DNA from: Symsagittifera roscoffensis
Lineage: Eukaryota > Xenacoelomorpha > Acoela > Convolutidae
Assembly (NCBI RefSeq): GCF_963678635.1
Contig: NC_087065.1
Span: 25,503,254-25,567,253, forward strand
Direction: 5' to 3'
Length of the DNA: 64,000 nt
Shown: piece by piece, positions 11,950 through 23,929 of the stretch
Layout: each line of letters opens with the position of its first letter
Position numbering within the stretch: the first letter of the stretch is position 1
Notes under the pieces: model-generated
Seen by the model: the letters and a program-made list of their open reading frames with translations, nothing else
The model's database searches: none
What the model was told of the DNA's origin: nothing
Translations under genes and position numbers: made by a program

Positions 11950-12084
11950 TTTTCCCTTGAATGACTTCTATACACAGACCAATTTTAATCCGTACCGATG
12001 AAATTATTTAAGATAGTTTATTCTCCTTTTTCAACTTCGTCTAAATCTTTAAAAAGATTCATCGAAATGTTACTATAATTGCAG

Positions 12085-12187
12085 GACCTCGATCGCCCTG
12101 TGTCACTTGAACTCCCTGGTGAATCCGATGCTATTCATTGGACTGAAGCTGTATATGAAGCACAGCAGAGAACAGAGAGCTCATCAG
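12085..12187 (+). CDS. Candidate internal exon of an unrecognised gene
   Basis: A 103-nt block is bounded by a good acceptor (TATAATTGCAG, ending 12084) and a consensus donor (GTAAGT at 12188). It is open in the frame that reads PVSLELPGESDAIHWTEAVY. Composition is exon-like against AT-rich flanks. It leaves phase 1, whereas the long frame of the exon at 13402 needs phase 0, so either an exon lies between them, splicing varies, or they belong to different genes. The upstream part of the gene would lie across the LINE insertion at 10.2-11.5 kb. Confidence 0.45.
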
Positions 12188-12532
12188 GTAAGTGTATCAA
12201 TGGTAATCAAGTCTGCAGGAAACTTGCATGTACAGTCAAACACAGAAGCAAGAATGAAGTATTAACAGGTCACTGTACATAATGACAAAAAATGTTGTTT
12301 TCTAAGAGAAGTTTCAGGTTGCTAAAAACGCGTATAATTTGAATCTCAAGCAGTCCGATACCCATTCGGGAACGCAAAAGAGAAATCATACAAAAACAAG
12401 CTCTCTGAATTTTTCGCGATTTCTGGAAAGTTTATATTCAGGTCTATTCAAAGTTTTTGGTGCTGCTGTAGCTGAGTAGAAGGGGGATGGGGCTACCCTT
12501 TTCCTAATCGCATATTTATTTCCTTTTTTTTG

Positions 12533-13290
12533 AACGCCCGGTTTGACCACCATAGACCGAAAATGCTAATTATGCAATTATGCATATACTATGTCTATGA
12601 AAAAATCTAACCAAACAATTTCATACATTTTTGTTAAAATGGTGTTACTGAAATTTTTCAAGATTTTTTTTTGTTTTGTCTCTTAAAAGTTGGTGTACCG
12701 ACAAAAATGAAAAAGGAAAATTTTTTGGCAAAAAATGCTTATCATACAGTAGCCATAAGTGGAAATTGTATGATCAGCATTTTTTTTCGATGGCGACATT
12801 TTTTAAATTAGTTTTGAAATTGCCCCAAAAGATTTTTTGTATTTTTTTTTCAAGAGCAAAACCCATTGTACTCGAATATAGCTTTTCGAGAGAAAAAAAA
12901 TTATGCAAAATTTAAGTTTTGTGGACATAACATAACGTACTCCTGGATACACAAAAATGAATTATATTTCCGTTTTTATAGACAACTGTTTTGAAAACGC
13001 TCTAAAAGTTTATTTTTTTTATTGCATTTGTTTCAAGAGCTGTCGTCTTTTTTGCCCGACACGGGTTTTCTAGCTTTGAGTAGCCAGGGTCTGTGTTCGG
13101 TTACGAACACATTTTCACAAAATTTTCACAAACCATTTTAGTTTATGGAAAAGGCTAATCATACAACTTCCACATATGAAAATTTAGTAACTATCGACCT
13201 TTCATGCATTTTCTCTACTAATGGAGTTCGATGAGTAGCATTTTTTTCCATACATGAAAATTGGACGATTTTAGGGGCATCATTAGTCGG
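12533..13290. mobile_element. Diverged copy of the ATGCTAATCATACAA MITE family
   Basis: This region shares with 15637-16533 the motifs GGTTTGACC...CATAGACC (12540), AATGCTTATCATAC (12735), TTGTATGATCAGCATTTT (12768), GTGTTCGGTTACGAACACA (13093) and GGCTAATCATACAACTTCC (13151), several of them in inverse orientation. The borders are uncertain. No coding capacity was seen. Confidence 0.5.
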
Positions 13291-13401
13291 CAAAGCCCGA
13301 AACACAATTCTCACTAACAACTCTGTTCAAGAGCTGTGCCATAAATAAAGCCAATTACTTCTTATTTTTGTAGTTTTACTATTTTTTATATTTTATTCTA
13401 G

Positions 13402-13617
13402 AACAATGCGGCCAATGCGATGGTGTTAAACCAGCGGAAAATCAGTGCGGTTAATCGAACCAAGAAACAATCGAGTGCAAGATCGAATGCGGCGGAACGA
13501 GGGGGCAACGGGGACCAAACCCCCCAACAAGAGGAGCACGAGGCAGTTGGGCTCCATCCATATATGGAAGAAATGAGCACCAGTATGCACATGCAGAGTG
13601 AACAGACTGAGGCGTGA
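13402..13617 (+). CDS. Candidate terminal exon of an unrecognised gene
   Basis: An acceptor (TTTTATTCTAG, ending 13401) is followed by 71 codons to a TGA at 13615-13617, in a GC-rich island within AT-rich DNA. The product is hydrophilic and low-complexity: a basic segment (NQRKISAVNRTKKQSSARS) and then a Glu/Gln/Met-rich tail (MEEMSTSMHMQSEQTEA). This looks like a disordered C-terminus. Joined in the phase of the 12085-12187 exon it would end after 17 codons, so that pairing is doubtful. Confidence 0.45.
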   Translation, partial: NNAANAMVLNQRKISAVNRTKKQSSARSNAAERGGNGDQTPQQEEHEAVGLHPYMEEMSTSMHMQSEQTEA

Positions 13618-15636
13618 ACATAACGGGAGGCTATTTTCATGACAGAAAGTCTAACTGGCCGAAAAGTTGTATAAATCTTGACAGATTTCGCGAATTTTTT
13701 TCCATCTTTGATTTTGATGAATATGATGACTGTTCGATAGGCTAATCTATGTGCTGTCGATTGGCTTTTTTATCATTCGGTTTCTGAATCGCGCGGAACT
13801 CCCTCGGAATCGATCACCAAGCTCTGTTCCATTTCACCTCTGCTGAAATTAATTTTGAATGCTCATTGTTTGTTTCTGCTTTCTTGCATGCCACATTAGA
13901 TAATTTTCCTTTAATGTCAGCTTAGGCATTTTTGCACAACTTCAGAATGTTTTTCAGATTTTTGAAAATTAAAAGCGCATTCAAGTTGATCGAGAACAAT
14001 TGATTACTTGGTAAAATGGCTGTCATTTTTTAAAAAAGTGTGAATGAATTTTACAATCAGACTTGAAAAATTCTGACGCTGCTTTGTGAAACTCCTCATA
14101 TCTTGTGCTGGTTTATGTTCATCAACCTTCAAAATTTGAACTGTATGCTACGATAGTTTTAGTTTATAATTTTGTGTAATTTTGTTCTTCAGTTGGTTAG
14201 GATATTATTGACTACCTCTCTCCCATTGCAAAAGGAGGATTTGATACAAGGGGCCAAATAAGTGTATCCTTACTAGGTACCATAAGGGAGGATTGATAAA
14301 ATTTTGAAAATCCGCACCCACCATCGAGAAAATCCCAGATCCGCTCCAGAAGGGAGATATTGACCTAAAAACTGACTCAGTATTGAATCAAAATTAACGC
14401 AGTATTGACTTAAAATTTACTCAGTGATGCTGCATACCAGTAAAAAAAACATCACAATAATTATGAAAATATTTTATCAGTAAATATATCATTGTTGTTC
14501 TACCCTTATTTTTTATTGTTGTAATTAATATTTTTTTGATTTGCATCAAGTTAAAGTTCAATTTTTTAGCAGTAAATGTTTACCAGATTTTGAAAAATCA
14601 ATATAAATTTTGATCATGTTTTCTTGACTCGTCTGTTTGAGGTTATTGCTCCGACCACGCAGTAGAGTAATGTATCATAGGAACGTTTTTCATTAGTGAT
14701 TCAAGCTGCAGTGAAAAATTTCGCAAAAATTTTAAGAGCCGAGAAAAATTTGAAATTTTTGATTTTTGTTTGCTGACTAGCTATATTTGATGTTTGTCCA
14801 GATATCAATCACTATTTCGAACATTGCCAAAAGCGAACCTTGCCAAAAGTACTTTGCAAAAAAATTCTAAGATTTTTGCTTTTTCTCTTCATTTTTTCTG
14901 TTTTTTTTTGTTTTTCCAAGACAAATGTTAATGATTATGCCTAATTTACTTAAGGCTCGACAGTTTTGTATAATTTTTCTCATCACACCAAGCACAAGAA
15001 ACGACACTAATTTGATGAGCCTCCATATTGAAGAATTCTTTTGTAGTTATTATGAAGGTCGTCGGAACATTGCGTTACTTGCAGAGCCACCGGTTATCCT
15101 TGTTTTATTAGCAAAGTAACGGCTTTTTATGGAGGTGCTCAAGTTGAGTGTGGACAAGGAGAAGAGGGATGTTGAAAGTATGAGAGATATCGTGCAAGAT
15201 GATGTAAATATGAGCAGGTTTAGAAATTGAGTAGGCACAGAGTATTGTTAAAAAAGCACTAACCGATTCACCACATTGTTTGCAATTTTGCAACATCTGT
15301 TTATTTTTCATCGATAGCCAGAAAGAGTCGAGGAGTTGTTTATAGTTTTTAGGCTTTTTAATTCGTTATTGAGTTTGCAAAAGCAAATCAAAAGATCTGC
15401 CAAAAGAATTTGCAATTGACATTTGAAAATGGATTTGTCTAGAGGGCTATCAATCTCACGATGCTAGGATTTGATTTGCAACTCGTTTCACAAATTCCAT
15501 CAATGGCAAACTAACTCAGAAGTGCTAAATGACAATGTATATGCTATAATTTTATAATTGTTTGGCTAAACTACAATTATTAAGGTTTTTGAAAAGCTAA
15601 ATTTAATCAAACTGATTCACTAATTTCTTGATTACC
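13618..15636. other. AT-rich non-coding stretch with a hAT-like MITE end
   Basis: A remnant at about 14250-14345 ends in CGAGAAAATCCCAGATCCGC, matching the right end of the MITE at 9618-9890. No supported gene was seen; ORFs on both strands at 14.9-15.3 kb are short and overlap each other. Confidence 0.45.
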
Positions 15637-16533
15637 CGGGTTGACCAAAAAAGCTAGTCATACAATTTTCTTATATGGGAAAATGCTAATCATACACTTT
15701 TCATGCAATTCCATAAGTACAGAAAATTGCATGAAAGGTCTATGATAAGTATTCTTTCATATATGGAAATCGTATGACTAGCATTTTTCCATAAACCAAA
15801 AGTATTGATTTTTTACACTTGATTTCTCAAAATTTTTTGGTTGTGTTCGTAACCGAACACAAATGACAAAAACCTTGGTTACTCAAAGGTAGTAACCAAA
15901 GGTTTGAGGTTTGGCCTTCTCGTATTAAAGATGCATTGGAAATAGCCTGAAATGTTTAAATTTTATCTCACACAACTAATATAACAAAAGTAACGAACTC
16001 TTAAATTTTGGCAAAAATTTTCAAAGATGATTATTTCTAAAATTTGAATTTTCAAGTTACCAGACATTGATAAAGGCATACAAAAACAGGCAATACAAAA
16101 GGAAGAGGAGTTTCAAGCGTAGAGAAAAGGAAAGAAAAATCCAATATTAGTACATCCAGGACTACGTTATACACACAAAAAATTAAATTTTGCATGCATT
16201 TTTTTTCAAAAAAAAAATTTGAGTACGAAAATCAATTTGCGGTTGAAAAAACACAAATAAGTTTTTGGGTTAATTTCAAAAAAAATGCTAGTCATACATT
16301 TTCCATATATGGAAATTGTATGATTAGCATTCTTTTTGACAAAAAGTTTTTCTTTTTTATTTAGTACGATACACCGAATTTTATGCCAAAACAAGTGAAA
16401 AGTTGTTCAAAAGTTCGTTCGAATACACAATTTTAGCAAAATGTTTGAAATTTGTTTGATTAGTATTTTTTCATAGACTTAGTTTATGGAATTGTATGAT
16501 TATCATTTTTGGTCTATGGATGTCAACCCTGGA
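15637..16533. mobile_element. Palindrome-rich MITE-like element (about 0.9 kb)
   Basis: The left end CCGGGTTGACCAAAAAAGCTA is matched by an inverted right end (TTTTTGGTCTATGGATGTCAACCCTGG, 16507-16533). Inside are repeated GCTAGTCATACAA / TTGTATGATTAGC motifs. They form several stem-loops, the cleanest at about 16286-16338, centred on TTCCATATATGGAA. The motif GTGTTCGTAACCGAACACA (15844) is also shared with 13093. There is no transposase, so this is a non-autonomous DNA element. Confidence 0.6.
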
Positions 16534-18229
16534 AATTATTTCGCCAGAAGTGAAGATGGGCTTGTTTTCATTCCATGACAACAATAAAAATAAATTGTCT
16601 TCAGGCTTCTCCATTGTGGGAAGTTATAAAATTTCAAACCACGCCAACAATTTTGCGCCCTAGGAGAGCACCATTGGACCAAGAGGTGTCTAGGAGCGGA
16701 ACTTTATTTGGTAACTTTTTTATACTTAGTGAGAAATAAATTCTCAGTATTCGAAATTAAATCAAGTGACTACTTAGATTTCAATTTATATTGGTTTTCG
16801 CCAAAAAAACGAGAAAAAAAAATTACTGGACAAAAAAAAATTGTGGATCTTACTTACTATCAGAACATTTTTCTTAAGAGGTCTTCGTTATCAATAATGT
16901 AGCAGTCTAAAAACAATTTACGTAATGGAAAGAAGAGTTTTTTGTTTTTCAAGAAAATTAAGATGGTAACTTAGGATAATGCTTACCATTTTCTTAGCCT
17001 AACAACAATTGACTCAATTGAGTTTTTCTTACTCTTGTTGGTAGCATTTGTGCTGTACTGCTCATCTCGGAAAGTTTATTCACTTCATTGTCCGTTTAAA
17101 GTGGGCTAAATTGAATCCACGCGTCTTCTAAAAATGGCAAAAAATGTGCGTCACTGACTAAAAGTAAGAAACGTTTTCGGGAAGTTGCGACTTTGCTTTT
17201 TCTAGCAATTTTTTTAAGTAATCGATTTCGAAAATTCTTATATAGTTTGACATTTTTAGATGTTACGGTCGGAATCAAGCACGCGCTTTTTTAAATGATA
17301 TCTAACAGGATGAGAAAACAGGTTTAAAGTCATATAAAATGGACTTTCTGGATATGGAATGGGTCCAAGCTTCCCTCTCTTACCCAGCAAAACACTAAAA
17401 CTTCCCCGCTTGTTTTTTTGCCGGCTATTTGGTTGGTATTTTGATTAAAACAGTCAATATGTTTTGAAGTTGATCGTGTTCTTGAAGAGGTGTGTCGAGT
17501 TGTTTCTTGAGGCGTCTATGAACTTAATTAAAGTTCAATGTCTAGCTAGATTCGACTGCTTATTTTAAGTGCAGGTCACGTGGGGTGATGAAATAGAAAT
17601 AGATGTCAAGAAAAACGCCTTCTACAATTTGATAAAATCACTACGAGCAACCGAGCGTACAAACTGAGCAAATATTAAATATTCAGTTGCTCTAGATTCG
17701 TCGCATTCCATTCTATTATTGGTATGTCGACCTTTGGATAGGGAGACATAAACCTTTACTTATCTGAAGCTTAACCAGCGGTTCGGTGCCGAGCCTTTTT
17801 CTCATATTTGCTTTATCTTACTTCTCGTATAATTTTGATTCTGTTAAAATTTAGCCTGCTTCCCTTTTTGGGGAAAAAGGGCACGACTTCGAGTCGTTTC
17901 TTACACGACTCGTTCTCGTGTGACGCCGACTTGTGTTTTGTCTCCCGCTTTCTCCGAACATGGTGTCACTTGATGTTTGCTTATTTGAACTTTAATCTGA
18001 TTTCAGATGATAAGGGGCATCGCTATTTAGCCTCATTTTTCGTAGCTTCGAACCAGAACTCGCTAGCTCAATTATTATTGCAGTTATAAACACACTAATT
18101 TGCCGATATACTTAATTTTGTTGCAATCTTTTCAACAATATTTAGAAATAAACAGCTTTTTTGTTTTTGATTTAATTGTGAATTTGAATTCATTTTGAAT
18201 TGATTTATCCCTTTGAACTGTTTGAAATC
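16534..18229. other. 5' flank of the dioxygenase gene
   Basis: The sequence is mixed AT-rich with short ORFs only. The segment 16550-16700 and the stretch 17760-18000 are less AT-rich and could hold 5' UTR or an upstream exon, but no convincing splice-bounded frame was found. I cannot point to a promoter. Confidence 0.4.
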
Positions 18230-21200
18230 ATGTGTGCCTCACCCATGGCCAGCAGTGCCACAAAGGCCGCTCCCTTGGTGACAATAGCGAATGCCTTCAC
18301 CAAACCTCACTGGATCCCAAAGTTCATCAAACCCTCCTCAGTCGGGGTGAAAAAGGAGGAATACTCCATAGATTGTACCAGGTAAGGTAACAGCAGAAAC
18401 AGACCAGAAATTACCTCTCACTTATAAACATCCTCACATATAATTGTAACACAAGAACCCGAGTCGAGGTAATTATTTTTTGCTCCGAACGTTTCGGACA
18501 AATTTCGGTATGTTTCGAATGAATGCTTTTGAAAAAATGGTAAACTTAAATTACAAATTCATATAATGTTCATTAAATCGTCCATCAAATAGTTAAAGCA
18601 TGACTGAAAATTGAAAAAAAACTTGCTTACAGGTACCAGAAAAACCTGGGTCGAAATGACGAGTTAAAGAGAAGAGTGAGAGATTTGTACCAGAGAATTG
18701 GACTTGTGTACTTGCAGAACACTGGAACTAGAAACGCGGAGGAGCTGCAGAGACCCTTCGAGGGTATTTTGGGAGGAGGAGGAGTCTACACTGGAGGGGC
18801 TAATCCGAGGTCACCGGTGGAGGGAAATGTCTACGACACTGGAGTGTCCATGTCTGTAAGTTGATGCGAAATAACAGAAAAATACAAATTAACATTTGAT
18901 GCAAATTGGAAAAGAGCACTTATTTGTATTTGTTGTTTTGGTACTGTTATTAGGCAGAAATTCTGGAAAAAGCAATCATTGCTGAGAGTTTATTAAATGA
19001 TATGTAAATCACATCTTCTTTAATCCTGCGCGACCATCGTCGATGATTAAAAATTTTGAAATTGTAACATTGTTTTTTGAAAGATTTTTTCAAGTTTTTC
19101 CATGTTTTAACTGAAATCATTCATGTCTTTGTTTTTCATGCTCATTTACAAGGAACAATAAGACTTCAACACAATAAGCTAGGAAGTGACTAACTTGTTT
19201 TTTGCTTCTTCTGAATAGTCGTTTGTTCACTACCACCACGAGATGGCCTATGTTGACACGACAGTGAGGAATGTGTTCTTCACCTGCAGCGACCTCACTC
19301 CGGGAGTGGATGGGTCCTCCTACGTGTCAGACAACGTCCGAGTCACCGACAACATCGCCAGGACTCCCCTGGGCATGAAGCTGAAGGACCTGGGAGTGTG
19401 CTACATCAGGAAACTGACTGACAGGGAACACTACCTCCATATTCCACAGGTATTTAAAATTAAAAAGATTTTATGCACAAAGTTTTCCAGATAACGAAAA
19501 GTCATTATCATAGACTGTTCAGCGTTCACTTTTTCTTGAACTACTGTCCAACTTTTTCACTATATTTCTACATCTTCATAAAACTAAACTGGAAGTTTTG
19601 TCACTCTTGACGTTTGAACTGCGATACTTATATTTCAGTTGAGAATTAAATAAACAAAATGTATCTGAGCAGCACTGACCCTGATTCTTGAAACTTGTAA
19701 ATTAAAGTTTAAGATCGAAGAGAGTTATCCGTTTTTTTTACAGTTTTTTGTTTAGTTTTGACGTTTTAATTGATCTAGGTGGGTGTGTACAACCACTGGC
19801 AGAAGTCATTCTTGACTGGGGACATGAAAGAGGCGGAGCGGCGAGCGAGAGAGAGGGGTCTGGAGGTGGAGTGGGGACAGAACAGGGAGATGATCACGAA
19901 GTACTACGCCCCCTCCTACGAGTACTGTCCAGACATAGATAGGAATCTGCTCTACGCCTCACTCGCCGATCACTCTATCTGGTTCGACACTTGGCCACTA
20001 GTCGAACATCTTCCTCAGGAGGTCAGCAAAATCATATTTTAACTAAACTTTAAAGTTAAGAACATTTGTCCACGAGGGAAAGGACCAACATACGAGCTGT
20101 ACGGCTCATCACGGCGAACCGCCGTTGTTCCCCTGCTTAAGAACTACATGCATTGTTTTTAAGGTTATTTTTTAGTATAATATATTGAACTTATTTTTAA
20201 TTTGATACCTAATTGAATTGCACCTAAGGGTACCTAATTGAGAGATGGTGAAGCAATCGATCTAACATGTTCATACTCCTGACCTGTCCATACTAACCTG
20301 TCCATGACATTAAAAACTTATCATTAACAAACTCTCTGTAATTGAAAGAAAGCAATTAATTGGGTCATTTTTGTGCCATAATAACCTTCTGCGTCCGGAC
20401 TTAGAGATTGTTAATTTTCTTAGTTCAATCGAGTCAAAGAGTGAATTGACGCATAGCATTTCATTGCTGGTTCTTCAATCTTTTCATGAAATTATCTAAA
20501 CAGAAAACAACCGAAGTTAAAAAATTTGATATTCAATAAATCAAATTTTGCGGTAGGCTTTGGCAATACAAGATACAAATTAATCCGTAACTTATTTCAA
20601 AACATTGTCTCTTCTATTGCAGGATCGTCCGCTGAAGATGACATTTGGGGACGACAGTGAGTTCTCGGAGGAGGAAGTGGCCCAGTTCGTGGGCATCTAC
20701 GACGACCACGGCATCCAACTCAACTGGAGTCCTGGAGAAGCCGCCATCGTAAGAAAAATACCACCTAGCAAAAAAAAATCAAAATACTCAATACTAAAGC
20801 TCTAGGCTAATATCAGTTTCATTTGCATTCGGTTAATATCATTTTTTCCATCAAAACTAAGATCTGAAACAACTTGCTGATTTTTGAAGCTTTGCTAAAT
20901 TCACAGCAAAAAATTTTCTTTGGTTTTCAAAATTGCATCGAATTTATTTAGAAACAGCAAAGAATCCTATGCAAAAAAAATTATTTTCAATGCAGCAGGT
21001 CAAAAACAGGTGCAGTTGGAACGAACAAAAATAAGCCTATTGGGAACTTTGAATCAAAAAATTAAAATAGACTTTTTGGTGATGTTTTAATTTGAGTGAA
21101 CGCTGCTTCAGGTATGCAACTACCGATTTCTGCATGGAAGACCTGTGATCCACCTGAATGCTGGAGAGGTGCGCACCCTCGGAGTCGTGCTGGGAGAGTT

Positions 21201-21237
21201 CTTCAAACGCGTGGGTGCACTTCCCGGAAAATGGTGA
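18230..21237 (+). CDS. Fe(II)/2-oxoglutarate-dependent dioxygenase, TauD/TfdA (clavaminate-synthase-like) family, six exons
   Basis: The exons are 18230-18381, 18633-18855, 19219-19449, 19779-20021, 20623-20748 and 21112-21237. All introns are GT-AG, phases join cleanly, and the total is 1101 nt or 366 residues ending in TGA. The family uses Fe(II), O2 and 2-oxoglutarate to hydroxylate or otherwise oxidise a small substrate; the substrate here is unknown. Visible signatures are the metal-binding H-x-E motif in HYHHEMAY (H131, E133), a GVCYIRKL segment typical of the SyrP/clavaminate-synthase-like branch, a YGDG-like FGDDSEFSEEE stretch, the distal histidine in FLHGRP (H333), and R346, 13 residues later, as the likely 2-oxoglutarate anchor. 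Length suits the family. There is no signal peptide, so it is probably cytosolic. The first ATG (18230) is used, but Met6 has a better start context. Exons are much GC-richer than the introns. An upstream coding exon cannot be excluded. Confidence 0.9.
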
Positions 21238-23929
21238 ACCCAATACTGTGCAGAAAACTCCAATGTTATTTCTCTGCAGCGCACCCAAACACTATAGCGC
21301 TTGCTTCAGAGCTTTCATCTGTCAGATCAATTGGATTTCAATGAAGGGAAAAAAATCGAAACACTTATATAAAGGAGCGGCGTTCGACGCCTTTGTCAGT
21401 TTGAACAATAGATTAGTATAGAGTTAGATTACCGAAGTAGATAAACTTGATTGACCTTCGATGACAGACATATTTGATCATAAATCAGTTCACTGTGTTA
21501 ACTATTTAGAGTAGTTGTACTTAATTTAATCCTTTCTCGCATTATCTATCGAATCAGAAAGCTCAAAACTTATGTTATCTTCATATTCGGACTGCGAAAA
21601 CAAAACATCAGACTAAACTAACCTTTTTAACATAATTGGGCTGAGCTAATGTCGGATTAATGCAAAAATGTAATGGAGTAATAATTGGCTGATCTAAATT
21701 CTATTTAAAAACGCGTTCAACTGAAAAATTTCAAAAATCGGGCAAAAAAGTAGGTGCAACGTTCTATAAAGAATAAAGCTGAAGATGCTGTTGGTTTCGT
21801 CGTTAATTTTACACAAGCGAAGCGAAGTGAGTTATTACGAAGAACTTTTCTTCGAACCTAAGTCGGAAATAAAAAAACTCCTTTGGTTGCACTTTTAGTA
21901 TATTTCAGTTTGATCAAACTTAAGCCTATTTAATCATAGGCTTGTTAATGCCATAAGTTGTTTTTTATTTTGCTTATATCCTGTTTGAGAAAACAGGTAT
22001 TATGAAAATGTATGGGATGTATTGTTTTTGTTGTTGTATTTTTTGCAACGGTTGGAAAATTTTTGTATTTTTGCTGAAATTTCAATGTTTTCACAAAAAC
22101 TAACCTACCGTATCTTAAAAAATGGTACCAAAGGACAAAACGGCCGCCCTTCTATGTGCCTGCAAATTTTGCTAGTCTCTTTTTTTTTACCCCACGTCGA
22201 ACGGCCTTCGAAAGTTTCAAAAGGGGGCTTTTTTGACCTATTTGCTGTGATTTTTTTTTCATTTTCATATATAATAAATGCATAAATCTGAAATGAAGGT
22301 TTAATTCAAAAGAACAAAGCAGCGGGATCTCAAGTGGTTATTCCCTAAATTCGGTAGAAAAAAGTTATGGCCTCAAACAAACCGTTTTTTGACATATTGG
22401 TTAATTTTGAAATTTTTTTCACAAATCAGCCCGTCGAATTGGCAATTAAAGATTTAATCGAAAACAAAACCTGCAATCTGAATCTCTCTCGCGCAAACCG
22501 CTATTCCTTGCTTTTTGAAAAAAATTATGGCCTTAGTAAAAGTCGAGTTTTTGAAATTTTGCCCGTTTTTTGAAAAATTCTTTTTTTTTCAAAAACGAAT
22601 GGGCGGTTTTTGAGGTCGATAGTTCATTCAAACTAACACGGTGCTTAGATTTTCCGTGCGTGATCCGTTGTATCCTATTTTGTTGTAGAAACGCCGATAT
22701 GAAATTCGGGCATCAATTCCTTGAAATGTTTACCGTTTTATTTTTTACAAGTTTCATCATCAAGATGAAAAACTGCTAGCTAAATCTGATAAAATAGATT
22801 CAATCTGAAAATCAGGGCGTGGAAACTTTCCCTGCTTAAAAACATCTTTGCATTTTTTAGAAGAGAAACTTTTATGGATTTACAAAAAAGTCGAAGTTGT
22901 GATTTTCTGATCGTTTTTTGCAATCTTTTTCTCTCTTTCGAAAACTACCGGGCTAAACCTGAGATAAAGAAATCAATTAAAAAGTCGAGTATCAGTTTCC
23001 TATTTGTTATCAATCTTTTAAATGAAAATCTAATCTCCTACTTGAGCAGAGAAATTACTAAGGCCTTGCAAAAAATCCATTTTCAAATTTTGAAAATTAC
23101 GCATTTCCGTATCAGTACATTATATAATTAAAAATATTAAAACAGGTACAACTAGCATTAGCTGGGCCGCTAGCTTAATTCCATGTAACCGTGGCGCAGA
23201 TACGAGCACGTGAGTGACTCTTCTGATCATCTAGTCGGAAATTCATATCCGGAACATTGAAATAGTATATTTTATGCTCAATTTTTTCGCTGCTTCATTA
23301 GTGGCTAATGTCAGTAAAATTACCAGCAGTTCTGGAGCACATGTGAGAACGTGATACTTCTACGCTCAAAAAATATATTCAAAACTTTATTTAAGGTGTA
23401 GTTTTAATCTTCTCCCTTTTCCTAACTTTCCTTTTTTTTGCCTGTTTAGAGCTTTTGTTTGCGTTTTCCTCGCTTCGCCTCTGTGTTAAAATTCTAATTT
23501 GAATTGATACATAAATGTTGTGAAATTGAAAGCATGCGCGAGCGTCAGTAAAGGCTATTGCATCAGTAAAGTTTTTTGACTCTGAGACATGGTAACAAAA
23601 AAGATATTATTTTGATAGAGAAATAGCATAATTTGAACCAGCTACGGTTTTTCTTCCAGACGATGTTTGATGAACGATAAAAGATTGAATTGCTTTATTT
23701 ATCATTAACTATGAGTATTCTTCGAATTGTTTTGAAATCAAAAGAAAAAACTAGCATCTTGGGATCTACTTAACAATCTACTTTTGGTCAAAATATTTTA
23801 GAGTCGAGAACTCAAAAATTGGTTCTGATTAGTTTTACATCTTCGAGCTAAAGGAAGTTCCTTGAGTTATCACATTTTGCAACAAAAAACAAAATAGGAG
23901 ATTTTTTCAGTTTATCCGTGTTTAGTTAA
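21238..23929. other. 3' flank of the dioxygenase gene and AT-rich intergenic DNA
   Basis: Only short ORFs in AT-rich sequence are present; no domain or repeat was recognised. A likely 3' UTR follows 21237 but no AATAAA close behind it stands out; GAATAAAG at about 21769 is the first good match. Confidence 0.45.
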
